A DNA stretch of 64,000 bases from JAJCZZ01 sp964569085 (GCA_964569085.1 CAZMTA010000020.1:6978-70977), one strand, 5' to 3'; positions 24,081 to 32,766 are shown, counted from the stretch's first letter. Notes: a model not told the origin generated them from the sequence alone. Numbers and translations: made by a program.

Positions 24081-25508
24081 TCAGCCGCGGGGGAGGGCCT
24101 CGCGGAGCTCCCGGAGCTGCTCCTCCACCGCCCTGCGCGACGTGCCGCCCCGGGTGTCCCGGGCCTCGACGCTGGCCTCCCAGTCGAAGAGGGCCGCCAC
24201 GCCCTCGCCGAACGCCTCGTGCTCCTCGGCGAACGCGGAGGCAGGTAGCGCGTCGAGCGCCACCCCGGCCTCCTCGGCGCGGCGCACCAGGCGCCCGACG
24301 ATCTCGTGGGTCTCCCGGAAGGGGACGCCGTTGCGGACCAGGTGGTCGGCCAGGTCGGTGGCCAGGAGCTGGGCGTCCAGGGCGGCGCGGATCCGTTCCG
24401 GACGGAAGGCGGCGGTGCCCACCGCGCCGGCCATGGCGGGGAGGACGACGTCGAGCGTGTCCACCGTGTCGAACAAGGGCTCCTTGTCCTCCTGGAGGTC
24501 CCGGTTGTACCCCGTGGGGAGGCCCTTCAGGAGGACGAGGAGGGCCTGGAGGTTCCCCACCAGCCGGCCGCTCTTCCCCCGGGCCAGCTCGGCGGCGTCG
24601 GGGTTCCGCTTCTGCGGCATGAGGGACGAGCCCGTGCTGAACCCGTCGGACAGGCGCACGAAGCCGAGCTCGGTGGAGGAGAAGAGGACCAGGTCCTCCC
24701 CGAGCCTGGAGAGGTGCACGCCGATCATGGCCCCGGCGTAGGCCAGGTCGCAGATCCAGTCCCGGTCCGCCACGGCGTCGATGCTGTTCGCGCTGACGCG
24801 CCGGAAGCCCAGCTCCCGGCGGAGCGCCTCCCGGTCCACCGGGAAGGGACAGCCCGCCAGGGCGCCGGAGCCCAGCGGGAGGACCGAGGCGGCGTCCACC
24901 GCGGCCTCCACTCGGACCCGGTCCCGCAGGAAGGCCTGGGCGTGGGCGAGAGCCCAGTGCGCGCCCCGCACGGGCTGGGCCTGCTGGAGGTGGGTGTAGC
25001 CGGGCATGATGACGTCGAGCCCGGCGTCGGCCAGCTCCGCCAGGGCCTCCAGGAGGTCGTCGAGCCGAGCCAGGATCCGGGCCCCCGCCTCCATGCCCCA
25101 CAGCCGCACGTCCGTCGAGGACTGGTCGTTCCGGGACCGGCCGGTGTGGAGCTTCCCGGCCACGGAGCCCACGGCCTCGCCGAGCATCCGCTCCACCACC
25201 GAGTGGATGTCCTCCTCGGGCGCGTCGGCCAGCCCCTCGGAGCCGATGCGGGCGGCCACCTCCTCGAGGCCCCGGACCAGCGTGTCCCGCTCGGCGGCGG
25301 TGAGCACGCCGGCGTCCGCCAGGGCCCGGGCCCAGGCCACGCTCCCCCGCACGTCCTCGCGCCACAGGCGGCCGTCCACCCCCAGGCACCGGTTCAGCGG
25401 ATGCATCGCCGGGGCCATCCCGCCCTCGAACCGACCGCCCCAGAGGGCGCCGGCCCCACCGTCCCGGGGGGGCGTTCCCGACCCCGGGTCCTGTCGTTCG
25501 TCGCTCAT
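24081..25508 (-). CDS. argH: Argininosuccinate lyase
   Basis: 475 residues from ATG 25508. It cleaves argininosuccinate to arginine and fumarate, the last step of arginine synthesis. Signatures: LWGGRFEGGMAPAMHPLNRC at the N-terminus, HTGRSRNDQ with the catalytic His, HLQQAQPV, and the fumarase/aspartase loop TGSSLMPQKRNPDAAELARG with the catalytic Ser. A polar 20-residue N-terminal extension before the conserved core is of the usual kind. It is separated from the rest of the arg cluster by 269 bp containing a strong promoter and a terminator-ended RNA. Confidence 0.95.
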   Translation of the reverse strand: MSDERQDPGSGTPPRDGGAGALWGGRFEGGMAPAMHPLNRCLGVDGRLWREDVRGSVAWARALADAGVLTAAERDTLVRGLEEVAARIGSEGLADAPEEDIHSVVERMLGEAVGSVAGKLHTGRSRNDQSSTDVRLWGMEAGARILARLDDLLEALAELADAGLDVIMPGYTHLQQAQPVRGAHWALAHAQAFLRDRVRVEAAVDAASVLPLGSGALAGCPFPVDREALRRELGFRRVSANSIDAVADRDWICDLAYAGAMIGVHLSRLGEDLVLFSSTELGFVRLSDGFSTGSSLMPQKRNPDAAELARGKSGRLVGNLQALLVLLKGLPTGYNRDLQEDKEPLFDTVDTLDVVLPAMAGAVGTAAFRPERIRAALDAQLLATDLADHLVRNGVPFRETHEIVGRLVRRAEEAGVALDALPASAFAEEHEAFGEGVAALFDWEASVEARDTRGGTSRRAVEEQLRELREALPRG

Positions 25509-25624
25509 GGGGGGCACGCTAGCGGGAGCCCGGAGGCTCCACAACGGAGGGAAGGGTCCGGGACCACGTGGGGTTCGGGCGGATTTCGATGCACGCCGGG
25601 GCGGGCGACGCTCCCAGGGACACG

Positions 25625-25708
25625 AAAAAGGCCCGGGGGTGCGAAGCCCACCAGCTTCCCGCCGAAGCTGAGGGGGACCCTAGGGTCCCGAACTTCCACC
25701 CCCGGGCC
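25625..25708 (-). terminator. Intrinsic terminator with branched loop before argH
   Basis: On the minus strand the perfect 12-bp arms GGCCCGGGGGTG (25708-25697) and CACCCCCGGGCC (25641-25630) are followed by TTTTT (25629-25625). The pairing can extend inward through GAAG/CTTC past a one-base bulge. The 'loop' holds two own hairpins (25689-25674 and 25670-25652). It ends transcription about 117 nt before the argH start codon. Confidence 0.75.
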
Positions 25709-25747
25709 GTTCCTTCGTGGTCCCGGTGCCCCTTACCTCCGGGGCGT
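25625..25747 (-). ncRNA. Candidate structured leader or small RNA ending in an intrinsic terminator, upstream of argH
   Basis: Transcription from the consensus promoter at 25754-25781 would start near 25747. The predicted transcript has a small hairpin CCCC-GGAGGTAA-GGGG with a Shine-Dalgarno-like loop, then a long stem whose arms are GGCCCGGGGGTG and CACCCCCGGGCC. That stem encloses two further hairpins: the 16-bp palindrome GGGACCCTAGGGTCCC and CAGCTTC/GAAGCTG. The long stem is followed by TTTTT. The result is a compact RNA of about 120 nt. It may be a free small RNA or a premature-termination leader for argH. I recognise no known riboswitch, SRP, 6S or tmRNA signature. Confidence 0.6.
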
Positions 25748-25753
25748 GGCATA

Positions 25754-25781
25754 ATTATACGTCATTCCTGCATGTTGTCAA
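25754..25781 (-). promoter_or_regulatory. Consensus sigma-70-type promoter upstream of argH
   Basis: TTGACA (25781-25776) and TATAAT (25759-25754) match the housekeeping consensus perfectly, with a 16-nt spacer. That is exceptional in this GC-rich sequence. The -35 box overlaps the end of the upstream acetyltransferase gene. The -10 lies in the AT palindrome ATAATTAT, which could also be bound by ArgR, but no full ARG box is present. Confidence 0.8.
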
Positions 25782-26332
25782 CCCGTGGCCGTCCCGACCA
25801 TGGGGAGGACCCGGAACGGCGCCCGCCGACGGCGACGGCGGGAAGCCGGAAGGGCGCGCACCACGGCGATCTCCGGGCATCCGTCCCGGCGCGGGCACGC
25901 CGCGCAGTCGGCCCGCTCCTTCTCGGGGAGCGCCGACCGCTCGATCCGCTGGAAGCCGTGCCGGACGAAGAACTTCTCGCTGAGCGTCATGGCGAAGACC
26001 CGACCCATCCCGAGGCGGCGGGCCCGCCGGACGAGGTGGTCGACCAGCAGGCCGCCCAGCCCCTCGCCCCGGCTGTCCTCCACCACGGCGAGCGCCACGA
26101 TCTCCGCCGACGCGGGGCCGTAGACCCGGAGGCCCCCGCAGGCCCGGAGGCGCCCCTCCCGGTCCACGATCACCACGTGGTCGGCCAGGGTGGCCCGCAG
26201 CGCCTCGGGGGTCTTGGGCAGCATGAGCCCCCGCGCCGCGTAGGCGTTGATGAGGGAGGCCATCGCCTCCACGTCCCCCGGGAGCGCGGGGCGCATCCAG
26301 TGCTCGGGGACCCGCGCGGCCATGGCGATCAC
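25778..26332 (-). CDS. GNAT N-acetyltransferase, short-type N-acetylglutamate synthase
   Basis: 184 residues from GTG 26332 (overlapping the argD stop as GTGA); ATG 26323 three codons later is an alternative. The GNAT fold has the acetyl-CoA loop VVEDSRGEGLGGLLVDHLVR near residue 83. The end carries FFVRHGFQRIERSALPEKER followed by a Cys cluster CAACPRRDGC. This Cys-bearing tail is seen in short-type N-acetylglutamate synthases (ArgA-NAT), unlike the long kinase-fused ArgA. It should acetylate glutamate for arginine synthesis. Context inside the arg operon supports this strongly. The basic C-terminal tail (RRRRRR) has no evident function. Confidence 0.8.
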   Translation of the reverse strand: MIAMAARVPEHWMRPALPGDVEAMASLINAYAARGLMLPKTPEALRATLADHVVIVDREGRLRACGGLRVYGPASAEIVALAVVEDSRGEGLGGLLVDHLVRRARRLGMGRVFAMTLSEKFFVRHGFQRIERSALPEKERADCAACPRRDGCPEIAVVRALPASRRRRRRAPFRVLPMVGTATG

Positions 26333-27501
26333 GGGAGGGCCTCCCCGACGATGCCCACGGCCTCGTCGATCTCGGCGTCGGACACGGTGAGGGGCGGCAC
26401 GAACCGCACCACCCGGGGGCCCGCGCCCACCAGGAGCAGGCCCCCTTCCCTGGCCCGCGCCACGACGGGTCCCGCCTCGTCCCGCAGGACCAGCCCCAGC
26501 ATCAGGCCCCGGCCCCGCACGCCCTCCACGGAGGGATGGTCCAGCGCCTCCAGCCCGGCCCGGAGGCGCGCGCCCTTCTCCCGTACGGCCTCGAGGAACG
26601 CCGGCTCGGCCACCGTGCGGACCACCGCCGTGGCCGCCGAGGCCACCACCGGACCCCCGCCGAAGGTCGTGGCGTGGTCGCCGGGGCGGAGGGAGGTGGC
26701 CACCTCGGTGGACGCCACCACCGCGCCCATGGGGAAGCCGCCGGCCAGGGGCTTGGCCAGGGTCATCACGTCGGGCACGACGCCGGCGTGCTGCCAGCCG
26801 AAGAGCCGCCCGGTCCGCCCGAGGCCGCACTGGACCTCGTCGAAGACCAGGAGGGTGCCCGTGCGGTCGCACAGCTCCCGCAGCCCGGCGAGGAAGTCGT
26901 CGGGGACCGGGACGATCCCGCCTTCTCCCTGGACGGGCTCCACCAGCACGGCGCAGGTGGGGTGCTCGTCCAGGAGGCGGGCCACGCCCTCCAGGTCGCC
27001 GAGGTCGGCGAACCGCACGCCGGGCATGACCGGCTCGAAGGGCTCCCGGTACGCCGGACGGTCCGTGGCCGCCAGCGTCCCGAAGAGCCGGCCGTGGAAG
27101 GAGCCCCGGAAGGCCACGAAGCCGGTGCGCCCGGGCCCGTGCCGCTCCCGGGCCCACCGCCGCGCGAACTTGAGCGCGGCCTCGTTGGCCTCCCCTCCGG
27201 AGTTGCAGAAGAAGACGCCGCCCGGGAAGGCGTGCTCCACCAGGAGGCCGGCCAGCTCCTGGGCCGGCTCGGTGCGGTAGAGGTTCGAGGTGTGGATCAG
27301 CCCCCGGTCCAGGGCGGCGTCCACGGCCCGCCGGACCACCGGCGAGCCGTGCCCCAGCGCGGTGACGGCGATCCCCGCCGCGAAGTCGAGGTAGGCCCGG
27401 CCGGCGTCGTCCCAGACCCGGGTCCCCTCTCCCCGCACCAGCGTCAGGTCGCGGGACCCGTAGACGCCCATCAGGGCGCCCTCCAGCGGGGCCCCGGTCA
27501 T
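26329..27501 (-). CDS. argD: Acetylornithine aminotransferase
   Basis: 390 residues. Class III PLP aminotransferase that makes N-acetylornithine from the semialdehyde and glutamate; many homologues also act on succinyl-diaminopimelate semialdehyde. Features: NSGGEANEAALKFARRWARE (cofactor phosphate), GSFHGRLFGTLAATD, VEPVQGEGGI, LLVFDEVQCGLGRTG with the cofactor-contacting Asp, and the Schiff-base Lys in TLAKPLAGGFPMGA. It overlaps argB (ATGA) and the acetyltransferase (GTGA). Length is normal. Confidence 0.94.
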   Translation of the reverse strand: MTGAPLEGALMGVYGSRDLTLVRGEGTRVWDDAGRAYLDFAAGIAVTALGHGSPVVRRAVDAALDRGLIHTSNLYRTEPAQELAGLLVEHAFPGGVFFCNSGGEANEAALKFARRWARERHGPGRTGFVAFRGSFHGRLFGTLAATDRPAYREPFEPVMPGVRFADLGDLEGVARLLDEHPTCAVLVEPVQGEGGIVPVPDDFLAGLRELCDRTGTLLVFDEVQCGLGRTGRLFGWQHAGVVPDVMTLAKPLAGGFPMGAVVASTEVATSLRPGDHATTFGGGPVVASAATAVVRTVAEPAFLEAVREKGARLRAGLEALDHPSVEGVRGRGLMLGLVLRDEAGPVVARAREGGLLLVGAGPRVVRFVPPLTVSDAEIDEAVGIVGEALP

Positions 27502-28253
27502 TGGACGCCGGCGGTCCGCGCGCCGTGCACCACGGTTCCCGCCGTGGGGTCCCGGAGAAGCCCGGCGTCCCCGATGGAGACCTCCACGCCCGCCTCGGCG
27601 GCCACCAGCGCCTGGCGGAGCTTCACCGCCATGCCGCCCTGGGCCGTCCCGTCGTCCAGGAGCTCCCGGGCCTCCTCGGCCCCGAGCTCGCGGAGGACCG
27701 TCCCGTCCCGCATGACGCCGGGGACGTCGCTGACCAGGAGGATCCGGTCGGCTTCCAGCGCCGCGGCCACGTGGAGCGCGGCCTCGTCGGCGTTGACGTT
27801 GAGGGGCGCGCCCTCCGGCCCCCGGGAGACCGGGGACACGACCGGCACGTACCCGGCGCCCAGCAGGACCTCCAGGAGCCGGGTGCGGACGGTGGTGACC
27901 TCCCCCACCTCGCCCAGGGCGCCGCCCCGGGCCCGCTCGGCCTCCAGCAGGTGGTCCTCCCCGGAGACGCCCACCGCGGGCGTGCCCTCGTCGATGAAGG
28001 CCTGGACCACGCGCTTGTTCATCCAGCCCGACAGGACCATGGCGGTGACCTTCATGGACTCGGGCGACGTGATGCGGAGGCCGTCGTGCCACGACACCGG
28101 GAGCTGGAGCCGGTCCTGCCACGCCGAGATCTCGGCGCCGCCGCCGTGCACCACCACCACCCGGCCGGGGAGGGCCGCCACGTCGCGCACGACGTCCCGG
28201 AGCCCCTCCGTGTCGCCCACCCGGGCGCCGCCCAGCTTCACCACCGTCAGCAC
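27498..28253 (-). CDS. argB: Acetylglutamate kinase
   Basis: 251 residues from GTG 28253, overlapping the argC stop by 7 nt. Amino acid kinase family enzyme that phosphorylates N-acetylglutamate. Motifs: TVVKLGGARVG with the catalytic Lys at the N-terminus, VVVHGGGAEISAW, and NVNADEAALHVAAALEADRI around residue 160. It lacks the N-terminal helix that marks arginine-inhibited hexameric kinases, so it may be the arginine-insensitive short form. The start is fixed by the amino-terminal strand containing the conserved Lys. Confidence 0.93.
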   Translation of the reverse strand: MLTVVKLGGARVGDTEGLRDVVRDVAALPGRVVVVHGGGAEISAWQDRLQLPVSWHDGLRITSPESMKVTAMVLSGWMNKRVVQAFIDEGTPAVGVSGEDHLLEAERARGGALGEVGEVTTVRTRLLEVLLGAGYVPVVSPVSRGPEGAPLNVNADEAALHVAAALEADRILLVSDVPGVMRDGTVLRELGAEEARELLDDGTAQGGMAVKLRQALVAAEAGVEVSIGDAGLLRDPTAGTVVHGARTAGVQ

Positions 28254-29197
28254 CGGAGCCCCCGCTCGGGCTCCAGGCCCAGCATGAGGTTGAGGTTCTG
28301 GACCGCCTGACCGGCGGCCCCCTTCCCCAGGTTGTCGAACGCCACCACCACGGTGAGCAGGTCCGCCACGCCGGCGTTGGGCGCCACGCCCAGGGCCAGC
28401 GCGTCGGTCCACACCACCTCCGAGAGGTTGGGCACGCCCTCCGCGCTCACGCGGACGCTCCGCTTCCCGTGGAAGCGGTCCGTCCACGCCGCCCGCACGT
28501 CCCCGGGACCCACGCCCGGGGCCACCGGGAGGTAGATGGTCTCCAGGATCCCCCGGGGGACCGGGAGGAGGTGGGGCTGGAAGAGGAGCTCCAGCCCGGG
28601 GAGGCCGTGGCGCATCTCCCGGAGGTGACGGTGCTCGTTCCCGGTGGCGTACGCCCGGAAGTCCCCGGCCACCTCGGCGAAGAGGAGCTCCCGCTTGGGG
28701 GAGCGCCCCGCGCCGGTGACCCCGGAGGCCGCGTTCACGACCACCGTCCGGTCCTCGTCCACCAGCCCGGCCTCCTGGAGCGGCTGGAGGGCGAGCTGCA
28801 CGCCGGTGGGGTAGCAGCCCGGGTTGGCCACGAGACGCGCGTCGGCCACGCACCCCTGGTCCAGGTCGGCCAGGCCGTACACGGCGCCCTCCTCCCGACC
28901 CGAGCCGGGCCGGTGGTCGGCGGTGAGGTCCACCACCCGGGCCCCGGCCTCCAGGGCGCGCTGGGCCCATTCGGCCGCGTGGCCGTGAGGCAGGCAGAGG
29001 AAGACCACGTCCACCTCGTCCAGGGGCGCGTCCTCCGCCCGGACCAGGTCGACGCCGGGCACGCCCGAGGGCGTCCCGGCCTCCCGCTGCGAGGTGGCGA
29101 AGCGCACCTCGACCCCGTCGTGCCCGCGGAGGATCCGCAGCACCTCGAGCCCCGTATAGCCGCTGGCCCCGACGACGCCTAGGGCCGTCGGGGCCAT
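28247..29197 (-). CDS. argC: N-acetyl-gamma-glutamyl-phosphate reductase
   Basis: 316 residues from ATG 29197, which gives the usual short N-terminus before GVVGASGYTGLEVLRIL. ATG 29212 (five codons upstream) is an alternative. It reduces acetylglutamyl phosphate with NADPH. The catalytic Cys lies in VANPGCYPTGVQLAL near residue 133, and GNEHRHLREM carries the conserved His. First of the coupled argC-argB-argD-acetyltransferase genes. An AT-rich palindrome at 29217-29226 lies directly upstream. Confidence 0.93.
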   Translation of the reverse strand: MAPTALGVVGASGYTGLEVLRILRGHDGVEVRFATSQREAGTPSGVPGVDLVRAEDAPLDEVDVVFLCLPHGHAAEWAQRALEAGARVVDLTADHRPGSGREEGAVYGLADLDQGCVADARLVANPGCYPTGVQLALQPLQEAGLVDEDRTVVVNAASGVTGAGRSPKRELLFAEVAGDFRAYATGNEHRHLREMRHGLPGLELLFQPHLLPVPRGILETIYLPVAPGVGPGDVRAAWTDRFHGKRSVRVSAEGVPNLSEVVWTDALALGVAPNAGVADLLTVVVAFDNLGKGAAGQAVQNLNLMLGLEPERGLRC

Positions 29198-29216
29198 ATT
29201 ATGCAAGTCCATGGCA

Positions 29217-29226
29217 TGAATATTCA
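29217..29226. promoter_or_regulatory. TGAATATTCA palindrome upstream of argC, possible ArgR site
   Basis: The 10-bp palindrome TGAATATTCA joins the two half-sites of the ARG box (TGAAT and ATTCA) but lacks the usual 4-nt AT spacer. On the minus strand a TTGACC lies about 17-18 nt upstream of GAATAT, so the palindrome would overlap a -10 box. argR is the adjacent gene. The assignment is inference. Confidence 0.35.
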
Positions 29227-29299
29227 CACACCAGGGACGTGGGGTCAAGCGGGGTGGGCGCTCTTTTTTTGGCTCCCCCCTTGAGCGGGGAGCCCGCCT

Positions 29300-29761
29300 T
29301 CAATCGTCCGCGACGCCGGCCAGCTTCGAGATCCTCTTCTGTATTTCCTTCCGCCCGGCGGTGGACCGGACGACCACCAGGATCGTGTCGTCCCCGGCCA
29401 GCGTCCCGAGCACCTCGGGCCACTCCTCCCAGTCGATGGCCGCGGCCACGGTCTGGGCCGCCCCCTTGAGGGTCCGCACCACGAGGAGGTGCTCCACCCC
29501 GTCGGCCCGGAGGAACAGCGTCGGCAGGAGCGACGTGAGCGCCGGGGTGATCTCCCACTCCTCGGGGATGGAGTAGTGGGCCGTGCCGTCGCTCCCGGGG
29601 ACCTTCACCAGGCGCAGCTCCCGGATGTCCCGGGAGAGGGTGGCCTGGGTGACCTCGATGCCCTCCTCCTCCAGCAGGGTCTCCCGGAGGCTCTCCTGGC
29701 TGGTGACCCGCGTCCGCTTGATGAGGGAGAGGATGGCGGCCTGGCGTTCCCGCTTGGTCAT
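29300..29761 (-). CDS. argR: Arginine repressor
   Basis: 153 residues, the normal length. The N-terminal winged helix (MTKRERQAAILSLIKRTRVT, then QATLSRDIRELRLVKVPG) and the C-terminal hexamerisation/arginine-binding domain with GTLAGDDTILVVVRS (the GTIAGDDT-type motif with the Asp pair that contacts arginine) are both present. It represses arginine synthesis when arginine is bound. It lies 102 nt upstream of argC on the same strand. A GC hairpin between the two genes is followed by A residues, not T, so it is not a standard terminator. Confidence 0.94.
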   Translation of the reverse strand: MTKRERQAAILSLIKRTRVTSQESLRETLLEEEGIEVTQATLSRDIRELRLVKVPGSDGTAHYSIPEEWEITPALTSLLPTLFLRADGVEHLLVVRTLKGAAQTVAAAIDWEEWPEVLGTLAGDDTILVVVRSTAGRKEIQKRISKLAGVADD

Positions 29762-29864
29762 GGGGGGCTCCGGGATGGGAGGGTGGAGGCCCGACGCGCG
29801 ACCGCCCCGGCCGACCGCGAGGGCCGACCGGGGCGGACGCGAACGCGCGCGCGGCGCCCCGAGG

Positions 29865-32678
29865 TCAGAACAGGTCGTACTTGACCCGCAGCATGGCGAA
29901 CCGGCCGATGCTCGGCACGCCCACGAAGGACTTGTATTCGGAGTCGAAGAGGTTGTTCACCATGAGCTGGACCGTGGCGGCCGTGTTGGGGACCTGGTAC
30001 CCCAGCGTCAGGTCCACCACCTCGGAGCTGGGCACCTCGCCCTCGAACCCGGCGGAGATGGCCGGGAACGAGCTCTTGAAGCGCACCCGCGTCTCGGCGT
30101 TGAAGCCCTGGCGGAGGTTGCGGTACGACAGGCTCACCGAGCCCTTGTGCTTGGGCGAGTTGAGCGCGATCGGGTCCCCGTCGTCGATGGGGAAGAGGTC
30201 GTCGGACACGTAGGAATAGGTCCCCTGCACCGACCAGTCGTCGTTGACGAACCACTGGAGGGCCAGGTCGCTGCCCCAGAGGTCCAGGTCACCCACGTTG
30301 CGGTACGTGACGACGAGGTCCGACCCGCCGCTGATCTCCGGAGAGGAGGCCACGCCCAGGGGGATCTGGGCGATCCCCGCCGCGAGCTGCGGCGCCAGCG
30401 CCTGGGTCTGCTGCTGGGCCATCTGCTGCGCCTGGGCCTCGGGCACGCCCGCCGCCCGGAGCTGCTGGTAGATGGCGGTGAAGATGGGCGTGGAGATGAA
30501 GGCCCCCACGTCCTGCCCGTTGAGGAGCACCAGCGGGGTCTGGACCAGGAGCGGCGAGACGAAGTTGTTCTTCCGCGTGAAGTAGACGTCCGCGGTCAGC
30601 TTGAGGCGCTGCTCGAGGATGCCGGTCCAGCCGGCCTCGATGGTCTCGGTGTTGCTCTCCTCGATGCTCGGGACGTCCCGGAGGCGAGTGGCCGCCTGGT
30701 CCGCCGGGATGACCCACCCCTCCGTGGGATGGGCCAGCATGGCGCCGATGTCCGCCGCCGTCGGGTTCAGCCCCAGCAGGACCGGGAGGATCTGCCCCAG
30801 CTCGGGCGGGAGGGCCCCCGCGGCCACCTGGGCCTGGAGCACCTGGATGGCGGCCTGCCAGAAGGCGGGCGCCGCCTGGATGGGGAGCATCTCCCCCGCC
30901 CCGGCGGGGTTGAACGGGGACCGGAAGCCCTTCAGCGAGCCGTCGGCGTTGAGGAGGCTCCACCCGTCCCGGCCGGTGCCGAAGGCGCGGAGGCCGTAGC
31001 CCAGCGACGCCAGCCCCGGCGCGAAGCCGTTGGAGATGTCCAGGAAGTAGTTGAGCGACGACGGCGCCGAGTAGGCCTGGTTGAAGGAGAGGCGGAAGCT
31101 CTGCTCCTCCGAGGGCCGGTAGACCAGCGCCGCCCGGGGCGAGAACACGTTGTCGTCGAGCACCGAGTGGTGGTCGATGCGGCCCGCGCCCACCAGCTCG
31201 AGCCGGTCCGTGAGCGCCCAGCGGGCCTGGAGGTAGGCGCCGACCTCGTCGATGTCGTCCTCGTCCTCGTAGACCCCGTTGATGTTGCCCTGGGTCTTGG
31301 GCCGGGTGGCGAGGTAGTCGATGCCGTAGGTGAAGTCGAGGGCGTCGTCGGCCACGGCGAAGCCGTGCTGCGCCTGGGCCACGAAGAGCTCGGACTGGTC
31401 CACCAGGGGCACGCCGGAGTTCAGCAGGTAGCTCCCGCCGGCGTCGCTGGTGTTCAGGTAGGCCTGGGCGAAGAAGCGGTCGATGTTCACCCGGCCCTGG
31501 AAGAACTCGTACACCCAGTCCTTCGTCTGCCCCGCGCCGAGACCGGTGAGCTCGATGCCGCTGGAGTTGTTGCGGCCGTACGTGGCCACGAAGGTGCCGT
31601 TGTCCATGAAGCGCCAGTCGGCCCGGGCCTCGACCGAGTACCGCTCGGTGTCGTAGTCCCGGATCCCGATGCGGGCGCAGGCCGCCTGGGCCTCCGCCGC
31701 CGTGAGCCCGCGGATCTGCTTGTCCGCGATGCAGAGGTTCGGGTTGGCGTCCGCGAAGGCGCGGTTGGCCTGCTCCGTGGAGTCGTTGAACGCCCACTCG
31801 TCGCCCTGCATGAACTGGCCGGAGATCTTGAAGCCGAAGTTCTCGTCCAGGAGGAAGGCGGAGCGGAAGGTCCCCTGGAAGACGTCACGCTCCCCGGCGG
31901 CCAGGGAGATCGTGGTCCCCTGATCCTCCAGCGGCGACTTGGTGAGGATGTGCACCACCCCGTTGGCCGTGTTGGGGCCGTAGAGGGCGGATCCGGGGCC
32001 CAGGACCACCTCCATCCGCTCGATGTCCTGGTCGGTGGTCGGGATGAAGTGCATCAGGTTCACCCGCAGCGACGGCACCCCGGCCAGGCGGTGGTCCGTC
32101 AGCATGTGGAGCGAGCCCGAGAAGATGTTGTTGAAGCCGCGGACGGCCACGTTGGAGGCCTGGAGCCCGTGCTGGATGATGTCCACGCCGGGAGCCGAGG
32201 CGAGGTAGTCCGACGGCTGGGGCGTCGCCCGCTCGGCGATCTCCACCGAGGAGATGCGGTAGGTGGTGGCCGGGGCCTCGGTGGACTTCTCGGGGGTGCC
32301 CCGGGACGCCGACACGATGAGCCCGTCCAGCTCCTGCGCCTGGGACGGAAGCTCGATGTCGAAGGTCGTGGTCTGGCCCGCGGCGACATCGATCCCGTCG
32401 AAGCGGCGGCCGCGGTATCCCACGACCTCCACGATCAGGTCGTAGGTGCCCGGCGCGAGCCGGATGCTGTAGCGGCCGTCGTTGCCGCTGAGGGTCCCGG
32501 TGGCCTGCGGCCCCCCGAGGACCTGGATCTGGGCCTGGGTGATCGCCTGGCCGGTCTCCTCGTTCGTGACTCTTCCGGTGAGGGTTCCTTGTTGGGCCGA
32601 CACTGCGGCCGGGAGCGTCCACAGCGCCGCCACGGCGACGCCTACCATCCCGAACCACCCTCTCACGAATCGCATCAT
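29865..32678 (-). CDS. TonB-dependent outer-membrane receptor with CarboxypepD_reg-like N-terminus
   Basis: 937 residues from ATG 32678, chosen because AGGTAGGG lies about 6 nt before it and a signal peptide follows (residues 1-29, ending AAVSAQQ). Residues about 30-115 form a carboxypeptidase-regulatory-like beta domain (GTLTGRVTNEETGQAITQAQ). A plug domain follows (about 140-260; VILSAPGVDI-like LASAPGVDIIQHG and GPGSALYGPNTANGVVHILT), then a 22-strand-type barrel ending in Phe (MLRVKYDLF), as outer-membrane barrels do. The substrate is unknown. The neighbouring large Asp-box protein suggests a role in nutrient uptake. Confidence 0.88.
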   Translation of the reverse strand: MMRFVRGWFGMVGVAVAALWTLPAAVSAQQGTLTGRVTNEETGQAITQAQIQVLGGPQATGTLSGNDGRYSIRLAPGTYDLIVEVVGYRGRRFDGIDVAAGQTTTFDIELPSQAQELDGLIVSASRGTPEKSTEAPATTYRISSVEIAERATPQPSDYLASAPGVDIIQHGLQASNVAVRGFNNIFSGSLHMLTDHRLAGVPSLRVNLMHFIPTTDQDIERMEVVLGPGSALYGPNTANGVVHILTKSPLEDQGTTISLAAGERDVFQGTFRSAFLLDENFGFKISGQFMQGDEWAFNDSTEQANRAFADANPNLCIADKQIRGLTAAEAQAACARIGIRDYDTERYSVEARADWRFMDNGTFVATYGRNNSSGIELTGLGAGQTKDWVYEFFQGRVNIDRFFAQAYLNTSDAGGSYLLNSGVPLVDQSELFVAQAQHGFAVADDALDFTYGIDYLATRPKTQGNINGVYEDEDDIDEVGAYLQARWALTDRLELVGAGRIDHHSVLDDNVFSPRAALVYRPSEEQSFRLSFNQAYSAPSSLNYFLDISNGFAPGLASLGYGLRAFGTGRDGWSLLNADGSLKGFRSPFNPAGAGEMLPIQAAPAFWQAAIQVLQAQVAAGALPPELGQILPVLLGLNPTAADIGAMLAHPTEGWVIPADQAATRLRDVPSIEESNTETIEAGWTGILEQRLKLTADVYFTRKNNFVSPLLVQTPLVLLNGQDVGAFISTPIFTAIYQQLRAAGVPEAQAQQMAQQQTQALAPQLAAGIAQIPLGVASSPEISGGSDLVVTYRNVGDLDLWGSDLALQWFVNDDWSVQGTYSYVSDDLFPIDDGDPIALNSPKHKGSVSLSYRNLRQGFNAETRVRFKSSFPAISAGFEGEVPSSEVVDLTLGYQVPNTAATVQLMVNNLFDSEYKSFVGVPSIGRFAMLRVKYDLF

Positions 32679-32766
32679 GGACCCTACCTGAATTGGTATG
32701 AATCGACGGGAATTCACGGCGCGAAAGTACGCATAAGCGCCGGCGGGAACAAACCCCGCCGCGCCA

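Noticed and set aside
25625..25747. SRP (4.5S), 6S or tmRNA identity for the structured RNA before argH
   Set aside because: The SRP helix 8 sequence, the 6S open-bubble layout and a tmRNA peptide frame are not recognisable. The RNA stays unassigned.
29259..29299. Hairpin between argR and argC taken for a terminator
   Set aside because: On the transcribed strand the stem is followed by AAAAAAA, not T; on the other strand the T-run precedes the stem. It does not fit a terminator in either direction.
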